DNA of 64,000 nt, from the NCBI RefSeq assembly GCF_018860705.1, contig NZ_JAHKQA010000042.1, positions 1-64,000 on the forward strand. Reading direction: 5' to 3'. Made by a program: the position numbers and the translations under genes. The DNA is from Citreicella sp. C3M06. Its GTDB lineage: Bacteria > Pseudomonadota > Alphaproteobacteria > Rhodobacterales > Rhodobacteraceae. The first letter of the stretch is position 1. The number at the start of each line of letters is the position of its first letter. Positions 51,239-60,302 of this stretch are shown in pieces. The notes beneath the pieces are model-generated. The model was not told the DNA's origin and ran no database searches. It worked only from the letters and a program-made list of their open reading frames with translations.

Positions 51239-52518
51239 GCTTTGCGATTGTTGCGCTGCTGGCCGTGGTCCTGCTTGGGCTGGGGTTCGAGATGCTGCTG
51301 GTGCTGGGCGTGCCGGCGCTGCTGTGGAAAGAGCTGGAGCAGGGGCGGCTGCCCGACGCGGCGGTGGTGCAGAAGATCGTCGGGGGTATCGATCATTCGA
51401 CGCTTCTGGCGATCCCGTTCTTTATCTTTGCTGCGCATCTGATGGGCTCGGGGCAGATCGCCCGGCAGCTGGTCGGCGTGGTCAAGGCGCTGGTCGGCCA
51501 CACGCGCGGCGGCATCGGGCATGTGGTGGTGGGCGGGTCGATGGCCTTTGGCTCGGTGTCGGGATCGGCCCCGGCCACGGTCGCCGCCATGGGCCGCATG
51601 GCCTATCCCGAAATGCGCGCCGCCGGTTGGTCTGATCGCTTTTCGCTGGGCCTTTTGGTGGCGAGCGCTGAAACCGCGCTGCTGATCCCGCCGTCGATCA
51701 CGCTGATCGTCTATGGCTGGATCACCGGGACGTCGATCTCGCGGCTGTTCGCCGGCGGGCTGGCGGTGGGGCTGGTGCTGGGCGCGGCCTTTGCGGCGCT
51801 GGTCAGCTGGCAGGCGCGGCGCGAAGGCGTCGTGTCAGCGCCGCGCCTTGGCTGGGGCGCGCGCGCCCGCGCCGCCTGGGAGGCGAAATGGGCGCTGGGG
51901 ATGCCGGTCATCATCCTTGGCGGCATCTATTCGGGCGTCATCACCCCGACCGAGGCAGCGGCGGTCAGCGTCGTTTACGCCATTGTGGTCGAGATGCTGG
52001 TGCTGCGCAGTCTCGACCTCAGGGGCCTTGCGAAGATCACCGAGGACAGCGCCATCGGCACGGCGGTGATCTTTGTGCTGCTGGCCGTGGGCGGGCTGAT
52101 CAGCTTTTTCGTCACGCTGGCGCAGATCCCGAATGGCATCATCGCGCTGCTCGACAGCGTCGAGGCCGGGCGCATCACCTTTCTTCTGGCGGTGAACCTG
52201 TGCTTCCTGATCGCGGGGATGTTCATCGACCCCAATTCGACGCTGCTGGTGCTGGTGCCGCCGCTCTATCCGGTGGCGATGAGCTTTGGCATCGACCCGG
52301 TGCAATTCGGCATGATCGTCACGCTGAACGTGTGCATCGGGATGATCACGCCGCCCTTCGGGCTGGATATCTTTGTCGCCAGTTCGACGCTGGGCAAGCC
52401 GGTGACGCAGATCATCTCTGGGGTCTGGCCCTTTGTGCTGGTCAACCTCGTGGTGCTGGCGATCATCACCTATATTCCGGCGGTGTCGCTGCTGATCCCG
52501 CGCCTGATCTTCGGCTAG
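51235..52518 (+). CDS. dctM: TRAP transporter large permease DctM
   Basis: This 427-residue sodium-driven permease has about twelve helices with DctM hallmarks: LLAIPFFIFAAHLMGSGQIA, GSVSGSAPATVAAMG, LIPPSITLIVYG, SGVITPTEAAAV and MITPPFGLDIF. With DctP and DctQ it imports a solute, using the sodium gradient. It is the last gene of its operon and is followed at once by a hairpin. Confidence 0.93.
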   Translation: MSFAIVALLAVVLLGLGFEMLLVLGVPALLWKELEQGRLPDAAVVQKIVGGIDHSTLLAIPFFIFAAHLMGSGQIARQLVGVVKALVGHTRGGIGHVVVGGSMAFGSVSGSAPATVAAMGRMAYPEMRAAGWSDRFSLGLLVASAETALLIPPSITLIVYGWITGTSISRLFAGGLAVGLVLGAAFAALVSWQARREGVVSAPRLGWGARARAAWEAKWALGMPVIILGGIYSGVITPTEAAAVSVVYAIVVEMLVLRSLDLRGLAKITEDSAIGTAVIFVLLAVGGLISFFVTLAQIPNGIIALLDSVEAGRITFLLAVNLCFLIAGMFIDPNSTLLVLVPPLYPVAMSFGIDPVQFGMIVTLNVCIGMITPPFGLDIFVASSTLGKPVTQIISGVWPFVLVNLVVLAIITYIPAVSLLIPRLIFG

Positions 52519-52555
52519 GGGCGCCGCAATATTGGGCTGAAACCCCCGGCGCCCC
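52518..52555. terminator. Hairpin after dctM
   Basis: GGGGCGCC (52518-52525) and GGCGCCCC (52548-52555) pair over a 22-base interval that itself contains GGG...CCC. It starts at the dctM stop codon. There is no T-run. It separates the TRAP operon from the trehalose operon. Confidence 0.55.
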
Positions 52556-52572
52556 AATGCTGCAGCTGCAAA

Positions 52573-52597
52573 GGAACCAATTTGCAGCTGCGGTGTT
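52573..52597 (+). promoter_or_regulatory. Possible general-stress promoter of glgX-treZ-treY
   Basis: GGAAC (52573-52577), 16 bases, then TGTT (52594-52597). This is one base from the EcfG-type consensus (CGTT). The position 61 bases before the glgX ATG and the common stress control of trehalose genes support it, but the -10 is imperfect. Confidence 0.45.
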
Positions 52598-52657
52598 GTG
52601 GAAAGGTGCACCCTGTCTGGTGCAAGTGTCCTTTCCCTCGGTACCGGAACCCCATAC

Positions 52658-54733
52658 ATGTTCGATGTCACCCGCAAGGCCGACCCGCGAGACGTATCGT
52701 TCGATCTTTCTGCCGGGCGCCCCGATCGCCTCGGCGCGCGCCCAGACCCCGAGGGCACCAATTTCGCCCTGTTCTCGGACAATGCCGAAAAGGTCGAACT
52801 CTGCCTGTTCGACGAGGCCGGCACATCTGAAATCGCCCGGCTGGAACTGCCCCGCTCCGAGGGCGGCATCTGGTACGGCTATCTGCCCGGCATTGCGCCC
52901 GGTCAGGCCTATGGCTACCGGGTGCACGGCGCTTATGCGCCCAAGGATGGCCACCGCTTCAACCCCAACAAGCTGCTGCTTGATCCCTATGCCATGGCGA
53001 TGCGCGGCCATCTGACATGGGACGATGCGCTGTTCGGCTACCCGGTGGGCGGCTCGGATCTGGAATTTGATACGCGCGATTCCGCGCCCTTCATGCCCAA
53101 GGCCGTGGTCGCCGACCCCGATTTCGACTGGGAGGCCGAGCAGATGCCGCGCACGCCCTGGGAAAAGACGGTGATCTACGAGGCCCACGCCAAGGGGCTG
53201 ACCATGCGCCATCCCGGCGTGATCGAGGCCGACCGTGGCACCTTCAAGGCGCTGGCGTCGGACCCAATGCTGGAGCATCTGCAAAAGCTGGGGGTCACCG
53301 CGATCGAACTGCTGCCGATCCATGCCATGGTGCAGGATCGCTATCTGGTCGATCAGGGGCTGCGCAATTACTGGGGCTACAACACGCTGGGGTTTTTCGC
53401 GCCCAACCGCACCTATCTGGCGGGCGAGGACGTGCGCGAGGTGCGCACCGCTGTCAAACGCTTCCACGATGCCGGGATCGAGGTCATCCTTGACGTGGTC
53501 TACAACCACACCGCCGAGGGCAATGAGCTGGGCAGCACCCTGAGCTTTCGCGGCATCGACAACGCGTCCTACTACCTGCTCTCGGACGACAAGCGGCATT
53601 GCTTCGACACCACCGGCTGTGGCAACACGCTGAACGTGGCGCACCCGATGGTGCTGCGCATGGTGATGGATTCACTACGGTACTGGGTCGAGGTCTGCCA
53701 CGTCGACGGTTTCCGCTTTGACCTTGCCTCGACACTGGGGCGCGAGCCGGCGGGCTTTGAACGCGAGGGCAGCTTTTTCAGCGCCATGCGGCAGGATCCG
53801 GTGCTGTCTCAGGTCAAGCTGATCGCCGAGCCGTGGGATATCGGCGACGAGGGCTATCAGGTTGGCGGCTTCCCGTGGCCGTTTCGCGAATGGAACGACA
53901 AGTTCCGCGATGACACCCGCGCCTTCTGGCGGCGCGATCCGGGGATGACCGGGCGCATCTCGCAGCGGCTTATGGGCAGCCCGACGCAGTTCGACCATTC
54001 GCTGCGCCCGGCCACCAGTTCGGTCAATTTCATCGCCGCGCATGACGGGTTCACCCTGTGGGATACGCTGAGCTACAACGACAAGCACAACGAGGCCAAT
54101 GGCGAGGGCAACCGCGATGGCCATGATCACAACCTGTCCGACAATATGGGCGCCGAAGGGCCAAGCGAGGATGCGCATGTCGATGCTGCCCGTCTGCGCC
54201 GCGCCAAGGCGATGCTGGCAACGCTGTTCACCAGCCATGGCGTGCCGATGATTCTGGCCGGGGATGAGCTGGGCCAGAGCCAGCAGGGCAACAACAACGC
54301 CTATTGTCAGGACAACGAGATCGCATGGATCGACTGGGATGCCGCGCGCCCCGAGCTGACGCAGGCGGTGGCCGACCTGATCGCCTTTCGCAAGGATTGG
54401 GCCGGGCATCTTGCGCCCGCCGGGTTCTGGCCGCGCCCGGAGGCCACCGAAAGCCACTGGCTGCATCCCGAGGGCCGCGAGATGAGCGAAGACGACTGGA
54501 ACGACGATCTGTTGCGCGTCACCGGCCTTTGGCATCGGCGCGACGATTGCGACGACCTGTTGATCGTGCTCAACGCCATGGATGATTGCGAATTCGCTCT
54601 GCCCGAAGGCGACTGGCGGCGCTGCATCGACACCGCGCAGGAGGTGATTTCCTGTGACGAGGCGGTGTCGGGAACCGTGATTGTTTCGGGGCAGGCGGTC
54701 AGCGTGTTCAGAACCGGAGCGCCGCAAGCATGA
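52658..54733 (+). CDS. glgX: Glycogen debranching enzyme GlgX
   Basis: This 691-residue protein is a GH13 isoamylase-type enzyme that removes limit branches from glycogen, freeing malto-oligosaccharides. It has an N-terminal CBM48 domain (PEGTNFALFSDNAEKVELCLFD), the TIM-barrel motifs DVVYNHTAEGNELG, VDGFRFDLAS (catalytic Asp), LIAEPWD (catalytic Glu) and NFIAAHDGFTLWD. I start it at ATG 52658 rather than the GTG at 52598. Its products are the substrates of TreY, encoded two genes on. The stop overlaps treZ by four bases. Confidence 0.94.
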   Translation: MFDVTRKADPRDVSFDLSAGRPDRLGARPDPEGTNFALFSDNAEKVELCLFDEAGTSEIARLELPRSEGGIWYGYLPGIAPGQAYGYRVHGAYAPKDGHRFNPNKLLLDPYAMAMRGHLTWDDALFGYPVGGSDLEFDTRDSAPFMPKAVVADPDFDWEAEQMPRTPWEKTVIYEAHAKGLTMRHPGVIEADRGTFKALASDPMLEHLQKLGVTAIELLPIHAMVQDRYLVDQGLRNYWGYNTLGFFAPNRTYLAGEDVREVRTAVKRFHDAGIEVILDVVYNHTAEGNELGSTLSFRGIDNASYYLLSDDKRHCFDTTGCGNTLNVAHPMVLRMVMDSLRYWVEVCHVDGFRFDLASTLGREPAGFEREGSFFSAMRQDPVLSQVKLIAEPWDIGDEGYQVGGFPWPFREWNDKFRDDTRAFWRRDPGMTGRISQRLMGSPTQFDHSLRPATSSVNFIAAHDGFTLWDTLSYNDKHNEANGEGNRDGHDHNLSDNMGAEGPSEDAHVDAARLRRAKAMLATLFTSHGVPMILAGDELGQSQQGNNNAYCQDNEIAWIDWDAARPELTQAVADLIAFRKDWAGHLAPAGFWPRPEATESHWLHPEGREMSEDDWNDDLLRVTGLWHRRDDCDDLLIVLNAMDDCEFALPEGDWRRCIDTAQEVISCDEAVSGTVIVSGQAVSVFRTGAPQA

Positions 54734-56436
54734 GCGAACGGATCTGGGGCGCAGCGCCCCTGAACGACACCTGCTGGCGCTTTGGGCTATGGGCGCCAGC
54801 GGCCCGCAAGGTTGCGCTGGTGCTCGACGGTGACGAGTTGGCGATGCACGGTCATGACGGCTGGTGGCAGATCGACACCGGCGCTGCGCCGGGCTTGCCC
54901 TACAGCTTTCGCATCGACGGCACCGACCGGCCAGACCCGGCCAGCCGGGCGCAGGTCGATACGGTCGACGGCCCGTCGCTCACCGTCGATCCGCGCGGGT
55001 TCGACTGGGGCGCGACGTGGCAGGGCAGGGCGTTCGAAGAGGCGGTGATCCTTGAGATCCATGTCGGCAGTTTCACCCCCGAGGGGACGTTTGCCGCCGC
55101 AGCGCAGCGCCTGCCGGGCTTGGCGGCGCTTGGCATCACCATGATCGAGCTGATGCCGGTGTCGCAGTTCCATGGCCGCTGGGGCTGGGGCTATGACGGC
55201 GTGCTCAACCGTGCGCCGCACCCGGCCTATGGCACCCCGGACGAGATGCGCGCCTTTGTCCGCGCGGCGCAGGAACAGGGGATCTGTGTCATCCTTGATC
55301 TGGTGATGAACCACTTCGGCCCGTTTGGAAATTACCTTCCCGGCTACGCGCCGGGGTTTTACACCGACATCCCGACCCCTTGGGGCGACGGCATCGATTT
55401 CGAACGGCCAGAGGTGCGCGATTTCTTCCGCCAGTCGGCGCTGGGGTGGCTGGAAGACTACCGTCTGGACGGCTTCCGCCTTGATGCGGTGCACCAGATC
55501 CGCGACGGCTCGGAGCAGCATTTCATGCATGAAATGCTGCATGAGATTCACGCCGCCGCATGGGGCCGCCCCATCCACCTGATCTGCGAGGATGAACGCA
55601 ATCTGCCCGATCTGCGCGAGGCGGGCTATGACGCGGAATGGAACGACGACTGGCACAATGTGCTGCATGTCGCGCTCACTGGCGAGACGCAGGGCTATTA
55701 TAAACGCCACGGCGACGACCCCTTTGCCGATCTGGCGCATGCGCTGGCCCATGGTCAGGCGGATGAGGGCCAGCCCAAGGGCGCCCATGGCGCGCGCGGC
55801 GCCCCGGCGGCGCATTTGCCGTGGAGCGCCTTCATCAATTCCAACCACACCCATGACCAGATCGGCAACCGCCCGCATGGCGACCGCCTGCTGACGCTGG
55901 TGGGCGATGACGTGGGCCGGGTGATCCATGCCGCGCTGCTGCTGATGCCCTTTACCCCGATGCTGTTTCAGGGCGAGGAAGAAGGCTCCGAAGCGCCGTT
56001 CCCGTTCTTTGTTGACCCGCCCGATGATCGGATGCGCCGGGCTGTGCGCAAGGGGCGGCGCAAGGAACTGGGCGCGCTTGGCTATGATCTGTCAAAGATG
56101 CCCGATCCCTGCGGGCCGAACGCCATGGACATGGCCTGCCCTTACCCGTCGCCAGACCCGGCGCGCGCCGAAGCATGGCGGGCGCTGACCGGCGAGTTGC
56201 TGGCACTGCGCGCCGCGCGCATCACGCCGCTGCTGCGTTCGGGCGATACCGGGCCGGGCGAGGTGTCGCGCCCGACGCCAAAGGCGTTTCGCGTTCGCTG
56301 GGGCTTTACCGGCGGCGCCATCGAAATGGCCTTGTGCCTTGGCACCCCCGTGGGTGAACAGCTGGACAGCGCCGATTTCACCCTCGGCAACACCGCCAGC
56401 GATGCCTTTGCCATAGCCGTCAGGATCACCTCATGA
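54730..56436 (+). CDS. treZ: Malto-oligosyltrehalose trehalohydrolase TreZ
   Basis: This 568-residue GH13 enzyme releases free trehalose from maltooligosyl-trehalose. It has a short CBM48-like N-domain (WRFGLWAPAARKVALVLDG), VILEIHVGSFTPEGTF, the barrel motifs DLVMNHFGPFGNY, LDGFRLDAVHQI (Asp), LICEDERNLP (Glu) and FINSNHTHDQIGNR, and the TreZ-typical MLFQGEEEGSEAPFPFF. It overlaps both neighbours by four bases. Confidence 0.94.
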   Translation: MSERIWGAAPLNDTCWRFGLWAPAARKVALVLDGDELAMHGHDGWWQIDTGAAPGLPYSFRIDGTDRPDPASRAQVDTVDGPSLTVDPRGFDWGATWQGRAFEEAVILEIHVGSFTPEGTFAAAAQRLPGLAALGITMIELMPVSQFHGRWGWGYDGVLNRAPHPAYGTPDEMRAFVRAAQEQGICVILDLVMNHFGPFGNYLPGYAPGFYTDIPTPWGDGIDFERPEVRDFFRQSALGWLEDYRLDGFRLDAVHQIRDGSEQHFMHEMLHEIHAAAWGRPIHLICEDERNLPDLREAGYDAEWNDDWHNVLHVALTGETQGYYKRHGDDPFADLAHALAHGQADEGQPKGAHGARGAPAAHLPWSAFINSNHTHDQIGNRPHGDRLLTLVGDDVGRVIHAALLLMPFTPMLFQGEEEGSEAPFPFFVDPPDDRMRRAVRKGRRKELGALGYDLSKMPDPCGPNAMDMACPYPSPDPARAEAWRALTGELLALRAARITPLLRSGDTGPGEVSRPTPKAFRVRWGFTGGAIEMALCLGTPVGEQLDSADFTLGNTASDAFAIAVRITS

Positions 56437-58652
56437 AGCCGCTGTCCGCCACTTACCGTCTGCAATTGCGTCAGGGCGTGGATTTTGATCGCGCCGCAGA
56501 GCTGCTGGCGCATATCGACACGCTTGGGGCTTCGCATCTGTACCTGTCGCCGATCTTTACCGCGCCCGAGGACAGCACCCATGGCTATGACGTCGCCGAC
56601 CCGTCGCAGATCGATCCGATCCTTGGCGGGCGCGCCGGGTTCGAACGGCTGGCGCGTGCGGCGCAGGCGCGCGGCATCGGCATCGTGCTGGATCTGGTGC
56701 CCAACCACACCGTGCTGTCGGTGGAAAACCCGTGGCTTCTGGATGCGCTGAAACACGGGGCCGCCAGTGCCTATGCCGATTTCTTCGATGTCGACTGGAA
56801 CGAGGGGCTGATCCTGCCCATCCTGCCCGAACCGTTCGATGACATGGCGGCGGCGGGGGCTTTTGAGATCAATGCCGCCGAGGAGCGCATCGAATGGCAG
56901 GGCGGCTGGCTGCCGCTGGCCCCGGGCACGGCGGGGCTTGATCTGCCCGAGATGATGCGCGCCCAGCATTGGCGGTTGCGCTTCTGGGAGCGCGAGCGGC
57001 GGCGGCTGACGCATCGGCGGTTCTTCAATGTCACCACGCTGATCGGGATGCGCATCGAAGAGCAAAAGGTGTTCGATGCGATGATGGCGCTGCCGGTGGC
57101 GCTGGTGCGGGCGGGGCTGGTGCAGGGGTTGCGCATCGACCATGTCGACGGGCTGGCGCGGCCCGGCGAATATCTCGCCCGGCTGCGCGAAGCGGTGGGG
57201 CCAAAGGTGCCTGTCTGGGTCGAAAAGATCCTCACCGGCGACGAAGAGATGCCGCAGGGCTGGGCCACCGACGGCACCACCGGCTATGAGGCATCTGACC
57301 GCATCACCCGGCTGCTGATGGACGAGAGCGGGCAGCAGCGGCTCGACAGTTTCTGGCGCGAGGCGACCGGGGCGCATGGCAGCTACGAGGACATGTGCGT
57401 GCAGATGCGCGGGCTGATCCTTGACGGCGATCTGCGGGCGGAGCTGGTCGAGATGCAGGGGCGTGCGCAGGCGGCGCTGGCCGAGCGCGGCGATACCCCT
57501 CGCGATGGCGAAGAACTGCGCGCCGCGATCCGGGCGCTGCTGATGGTGTTCCCGCAATATCGGTCCTACGTGACCCCGGACGGGGCCCGCGACGAGGACG
57601 AGGCGTTGTTGCGCGTGACCTTTGAACGCGCCGGGGCGCTGGTCGGTGACGCCGCGACGCTGGCGGCGCTGCGCCGGCTGTTCGACGGCTCTGAGGGGCC
57701 GCAGACCTATGGCTTCGTGCGGCGCTTTCAGCAGGTCACCGGGGCGGTCGTGGCCAAGGCGCAGGAAGACACGGCGTTCTTTCGCTACACCCGCAATCTG
57801 GCGGAATGCGAGGTCGGCTCGGAGGCCGATGCGCCGCTGCTGAGCGCCGAGGCTTTCGAAAGCTGGTGCCGCGAGCGGCAGGGCCGCTATCCGCTGGCGA
57901 TGACGCTTGGCTCGTCGCATGACAGCAAGCGGGGCGAGGATGCGCGGGCGCGGCTTGTGGCGCTGAGCCATGATCCGCTGGCGCTGCGCGAGCTTTGGCA
58001 GGGGGCGGCGCCGCTGGCGACGGCGGGCGCGCCGCGCGCCGATGTGCGCTGGTACATCCTGCAAAGCGCCGTGGCGCTATGGGAGCCGGGCCGCGACGAT
58101 CTGGAAACCCGGCTGGGTGAGCACATGGAAAAGGCGCTGCGCGAGGCGCGCCAGCTATCGAGCTGGACCAACCCCGACGCGGCCATCGAGGCGGCGGCGG
58201 CGGAATTCGGCGCGGCGCTGCTGAGCGACTGGCGGCGACAGCCCCCCGAGGCGCTGAGCCGCCTCGTGCAGCGCGGCGAGGCGCTGTCGCTGGCGGCGCA
58301 TGCGCTGCGGCTGGTGATGCCGGGGGTGCCTGATATCTATCAAGGCAGCGAATATGGCAGCTATGCGCTGACCGACCCCGACAATCGCGCGGTGTTCGCC
58401 CCGCACGAACCGGACAGCCGTTTCGGCCATGACAAGCTGGCGCTGACCCGGCGGCTGCTGGGGTTGCGGGCGCGGGCGCCGGGGCTGTTCCTGCACGGCA
58501 GTTTCGAGGCGCGCGAGGATCGCGGCGGCCTGCTGGTGACGCGGCGGCGGGGCGAACAGGTGCTGTCGCTTTATGTGACGCTGGATGGCAGCTCGGCGCC
58601 GGTGCTGGTCGAGGTCAACGGCATCGCGTCTCCTGATCCGGTCTGGGTCTGA
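56433..58652 (+). CDS. treY: Malto-oligosyltrehalose synthase TreY
   Basis: This 739-residue GH13 enzyme turns the reducing-end alpha-1,4 bond of a malto-oligosaccharide into the alpha,alpha-1,1 bond of trehalose. Family features are ATYRLQLRQGVDFDRAAELL, THGYDVADPSQIDPILGG, DLVPNHT, FNVTTLIGMRIEE, GLRIDHVDGLARP (Asp), VEKILTGDEEMP (Glu) and LGSSHDSKRGEDARAR. With GlgX and TreZ it gives a complete glycogen-to-trehalose path, used against osmotic or drying stress. Confidence 0.95.
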   Translation: MKPLSATYRLQLRQGVDFDRAAELLAHIDTLGASHLYLSPIFTAPEDSTHGYDVADPSQIDPILGGRAGFERLARAAQARGIGIVLDLVPNHTVLSVENPWLLDALKHGAASAYADFFDVDWNEGLILPILPEPFDDMAAAGAFEINAAEERIEWQGGWLPLAPGTAGLDLPEMMRAQHWRLRFWERERRRLTHRRFFNVTTLIGMRIEEQKVFDAMMALPVALVRAGLVQGLRIDHVDGLARPGEYLARLREAVGPKVPVWVEKILTGDEEMPQGWATDGTTGYEASDRITRLLMDESGQQRLDSFWREATGAHGSYEDMCVQMRGLILDGDLRAELVEMQGRAQAALAERGDTPRDGEELRAAIRALLMVFPQYRSYVTPDGARDEDEALLRVTFERAGALVGDAATLAALRRLFDGSEGPQTYGFVRRFQQVTGAVVAKAQEDTAFFRYTRNLAECEVGSEADAPLLSAEAFESWCRERQGRYPLAMTLGSSHDSKRGEDARARLVALSHDPLALRELWQGAAPLATAGAPRADVRWYILQSAVALWEPGRDDLETRLGEHMEKALREARQLSSWTNPDAAIEAAAAEFGAALLSDWRRQPPEALSRLVQRGEALSLAAHALRLVMPGVPDIYQGSEYGSYALTDPDNRAVFAPHEPDSRFGHDKLALTRRLLGLRARAPGLFLHGSFEAREDRGGLLVTRRRGEQVLSLYVTLDGSSAPVLVEVNGIASPDPVWV

Positions 58653-58741
58653 GGCCGCCAGTGGCGCTTGCGACAAGTGTCTTGGTTCCGGCCTTGCCCG
58701 GCTTTGGCTATTCTTCAGGCCTTGGGCAGCCGAGGAAGGGA

Positions 58742-59419
58742 ATGCGCCGTGAAACGCCATCGGTCGGGGAAAGGGCAATGACGGCGGCGCTGGATGTGCC
58801 GGGGGCCGCGCCGCGCACGCGGGAACTTCTGGCGCTGCAGGCGCTGGCGGTGCCGATGCCCGCCGTCGCCCGGATGCTGTTTGTCGTCGATTTCCGCCCC
58901 TCGATGCTGTGCGGGCGCACGCGGGCCTTCCGCTCTGTCGCGGCGGCCGAAGCCGTGGTGCTGCTAGGGGCGGCGGCCTGCGCTGCGGGGGCCGAGGTGG
59001 GGCTGTTGACGCTGGGCTGCGGCACGGCGGTGACGCTGAGCGCGCGCCCGCGCCCGATCCGCGAAATCGTCGCCGGGCTGGTACGGGCCCACGAGGCCGC
59101 CTCTGCCCATGCGCTGGCCGGGCGGCTCGATGATCCGCCATTGGCGCGGGCGTTGTCGGGGCTAGGGCGGCTGGCGGCGCCGGGCAGTGCGGTGATCATC
59201 GTGTCGGGGTTCGAAACCCCCGGCGCCGGGCTGGGGGCCTGCCTTGCGCGGCTGGCCGAGGAGCATCGCTTGCAGCTGTTCCAGATTGCTGACGGCGCCG
59301 CTGCGTGCGAGACGCGCCGCGACATCGCCGGTCTGCCTGCCGAGGTGCTCAATGCCTCGCACCCGCCCGAGACGATCGCCGCCCGGCTCGCCGCGCTGGT
59401 GGCGCAGCGCGCGCATTAG
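58742..59419 (+). CDS. DUF58/VWA-like protein, N-terminally short
   Basis: This 225-residue protein matches the core of DUF58 domain proteins: FVVDFRPSMLCGRTRAFRSVAAAEAVVLLGAAACAAGAEVGLLTLG (short key part RAFRSVAAAEA), then VIIVSGFETPG and FQIADGAAACETRR. DUF58 proteins usually have an N-terminal membrane part and sit beside a MoxR ATPase. Here both are missing. The metal site is degenerate (DFRPS instead of DxSxS). I start it at ATG 58742 behind AGGAAGGG. It may be a truncated or reassigned member. Confidence 0.7.
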   Translation: MRRETPSVGERAMTAALDVPGAAPRTRELLALQALAVPMPAVARMLFVVDFRPSMLCGRTRAFRSVAAAEAVVLLGAAACAAGAEVGLLTLGCGTAVTLSARPRPIREIVAGLVRAHEAASAHALAGRLDDPPLARALSGLGRLAAPGSAVIIVSGFETPGAGLGACLARLAEEHRLQLFQIADGAAACETRRDIAGLPAEVLNASHPPETIAARLAALVAQRAH

Positions 59420-59486
59420 GGGCGCGGGGCGATAGGCAGCATTGTCGTGAAAAAGACCGCGGCCAGACGGCGGGAACCTGCAATTT

Positions 59487-59531
59487 CGGGCGCATTCGGA
59501 TGGCTCTGATCCGCCTATCCGAATGCGCCCG
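59487..59531. promoter_or_regulatory. 15-bp inverted repeat upstream of the NarL-type regulator
   Basis: CGGGCGCATTCGGAT (59487-59501) and its exact complement (59517-59531) flank a 15-base centre, 63 bases before the response-regulator ATG. It could be a binding site for that regulator, a terminator for the DUF58 gene or a leader structure. Its length and perfection argue for function. Confidence 0.5.
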
Positions 59532-59594
59532 CGGACAATACCATTGCGCGAGTCGGCGCAACCGGGATAGCTTTCCGTTAGGGAGGACATTGCT

Positions 59595-60302
59595 ATGAAA
59601 GACTTGATGGACGTGCCGCGCGCCGGCGCGATCAGTTCTGTTGTCATTGTCGACGACCATCCGCTTTACAGCGACGCCTTGGGGGCTGCGATCTGCCTCG
59701 CATTCCCGGGCGCCCGCCTTGACAAGGTGCAGACCTTGCGCGCCGCGCTGGATCTGATGGCGGAAGGCCTTGCGCCGGACCTTGTCATGTTCGATCTCAA
59801 GCTGCCCGACGTGACCGGCATCTCGGGGTTTCAGGCGCTGCGCCGGGTGCTGCCCGACACGCCGATCCTGGTGATCTCGTCGCTGACATCGGTGCAGATC
59901 GTGCAGGCGCTGATGGAGGACGGCGCCTCGGGGTTTCTGCCCAAGGACGCATCGGCCCCGGTCCTGCGCCATGCGCTGGCCGAGATCGCGGCGGGGCGCA
60001 AATACGTGCATCCGTCCTACTGCGGCAATGTGTGTGATGAGATCGCCAACCACCCCAAGCTGTCAGAGCTGACCCCGCAACAGCAGAAGATCATGAAGCT
60101 GATCTGCGCCGGTATGCCCAACAAGCAGATCGCCTACGAGCTGTCGCTGGCTGAAGCCACGGTCAAGGCTCATATCACCGCGCTGCTGCGCCGTCTTGGC
60201 GTGCGCAACCGCACGCAGGCGGCGGTGCTGGTCGAGAACGCCCAGCCCGCGACCAGTATCGGCGCGGGCGAAGCCGACGCCCGGGTCTTTCTGAGCCGCT
60301 GA
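59595..60302 (+). CDS. NarL/LuxR-type response regulator
   Basis: This 235-residue regulator has a receiver domain (acidic pair D20-D21, acceptor D67 in MFDLKLPD, K117) and a C-terminal LuxR helix-turn-helix (about 155-215; LTPQQQKIMKLICAGMPNKQIAYELSLAEATVKAH). GGGAGGACA precedes the ATG. The next gene begins directly after its stop, so it shares an operon with the FIST sensor and the hybrid kinase, which is its likely phosphate donor. Confidence 0.93.
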   Translation: MKDLMDVPRAGAISSVVIVDDHPLYSDALGAAICLAFPGARLDKVQTLRAALDLMAEGLAPDLVMFDLKLPDVTGISGFQALRRVLPDTPILVISSLTSVQIVQALMEDGASGFLPKDASAPVLRHALAEIAAGRKYVHPSYCGNVCDEIANHPKLSELTPQQQKIMKLICAGMPNKQIAYELSLAEATVKAHITALLRRLGVRNRTQAAVLVENAQPATSIGAGEADARVFLSR

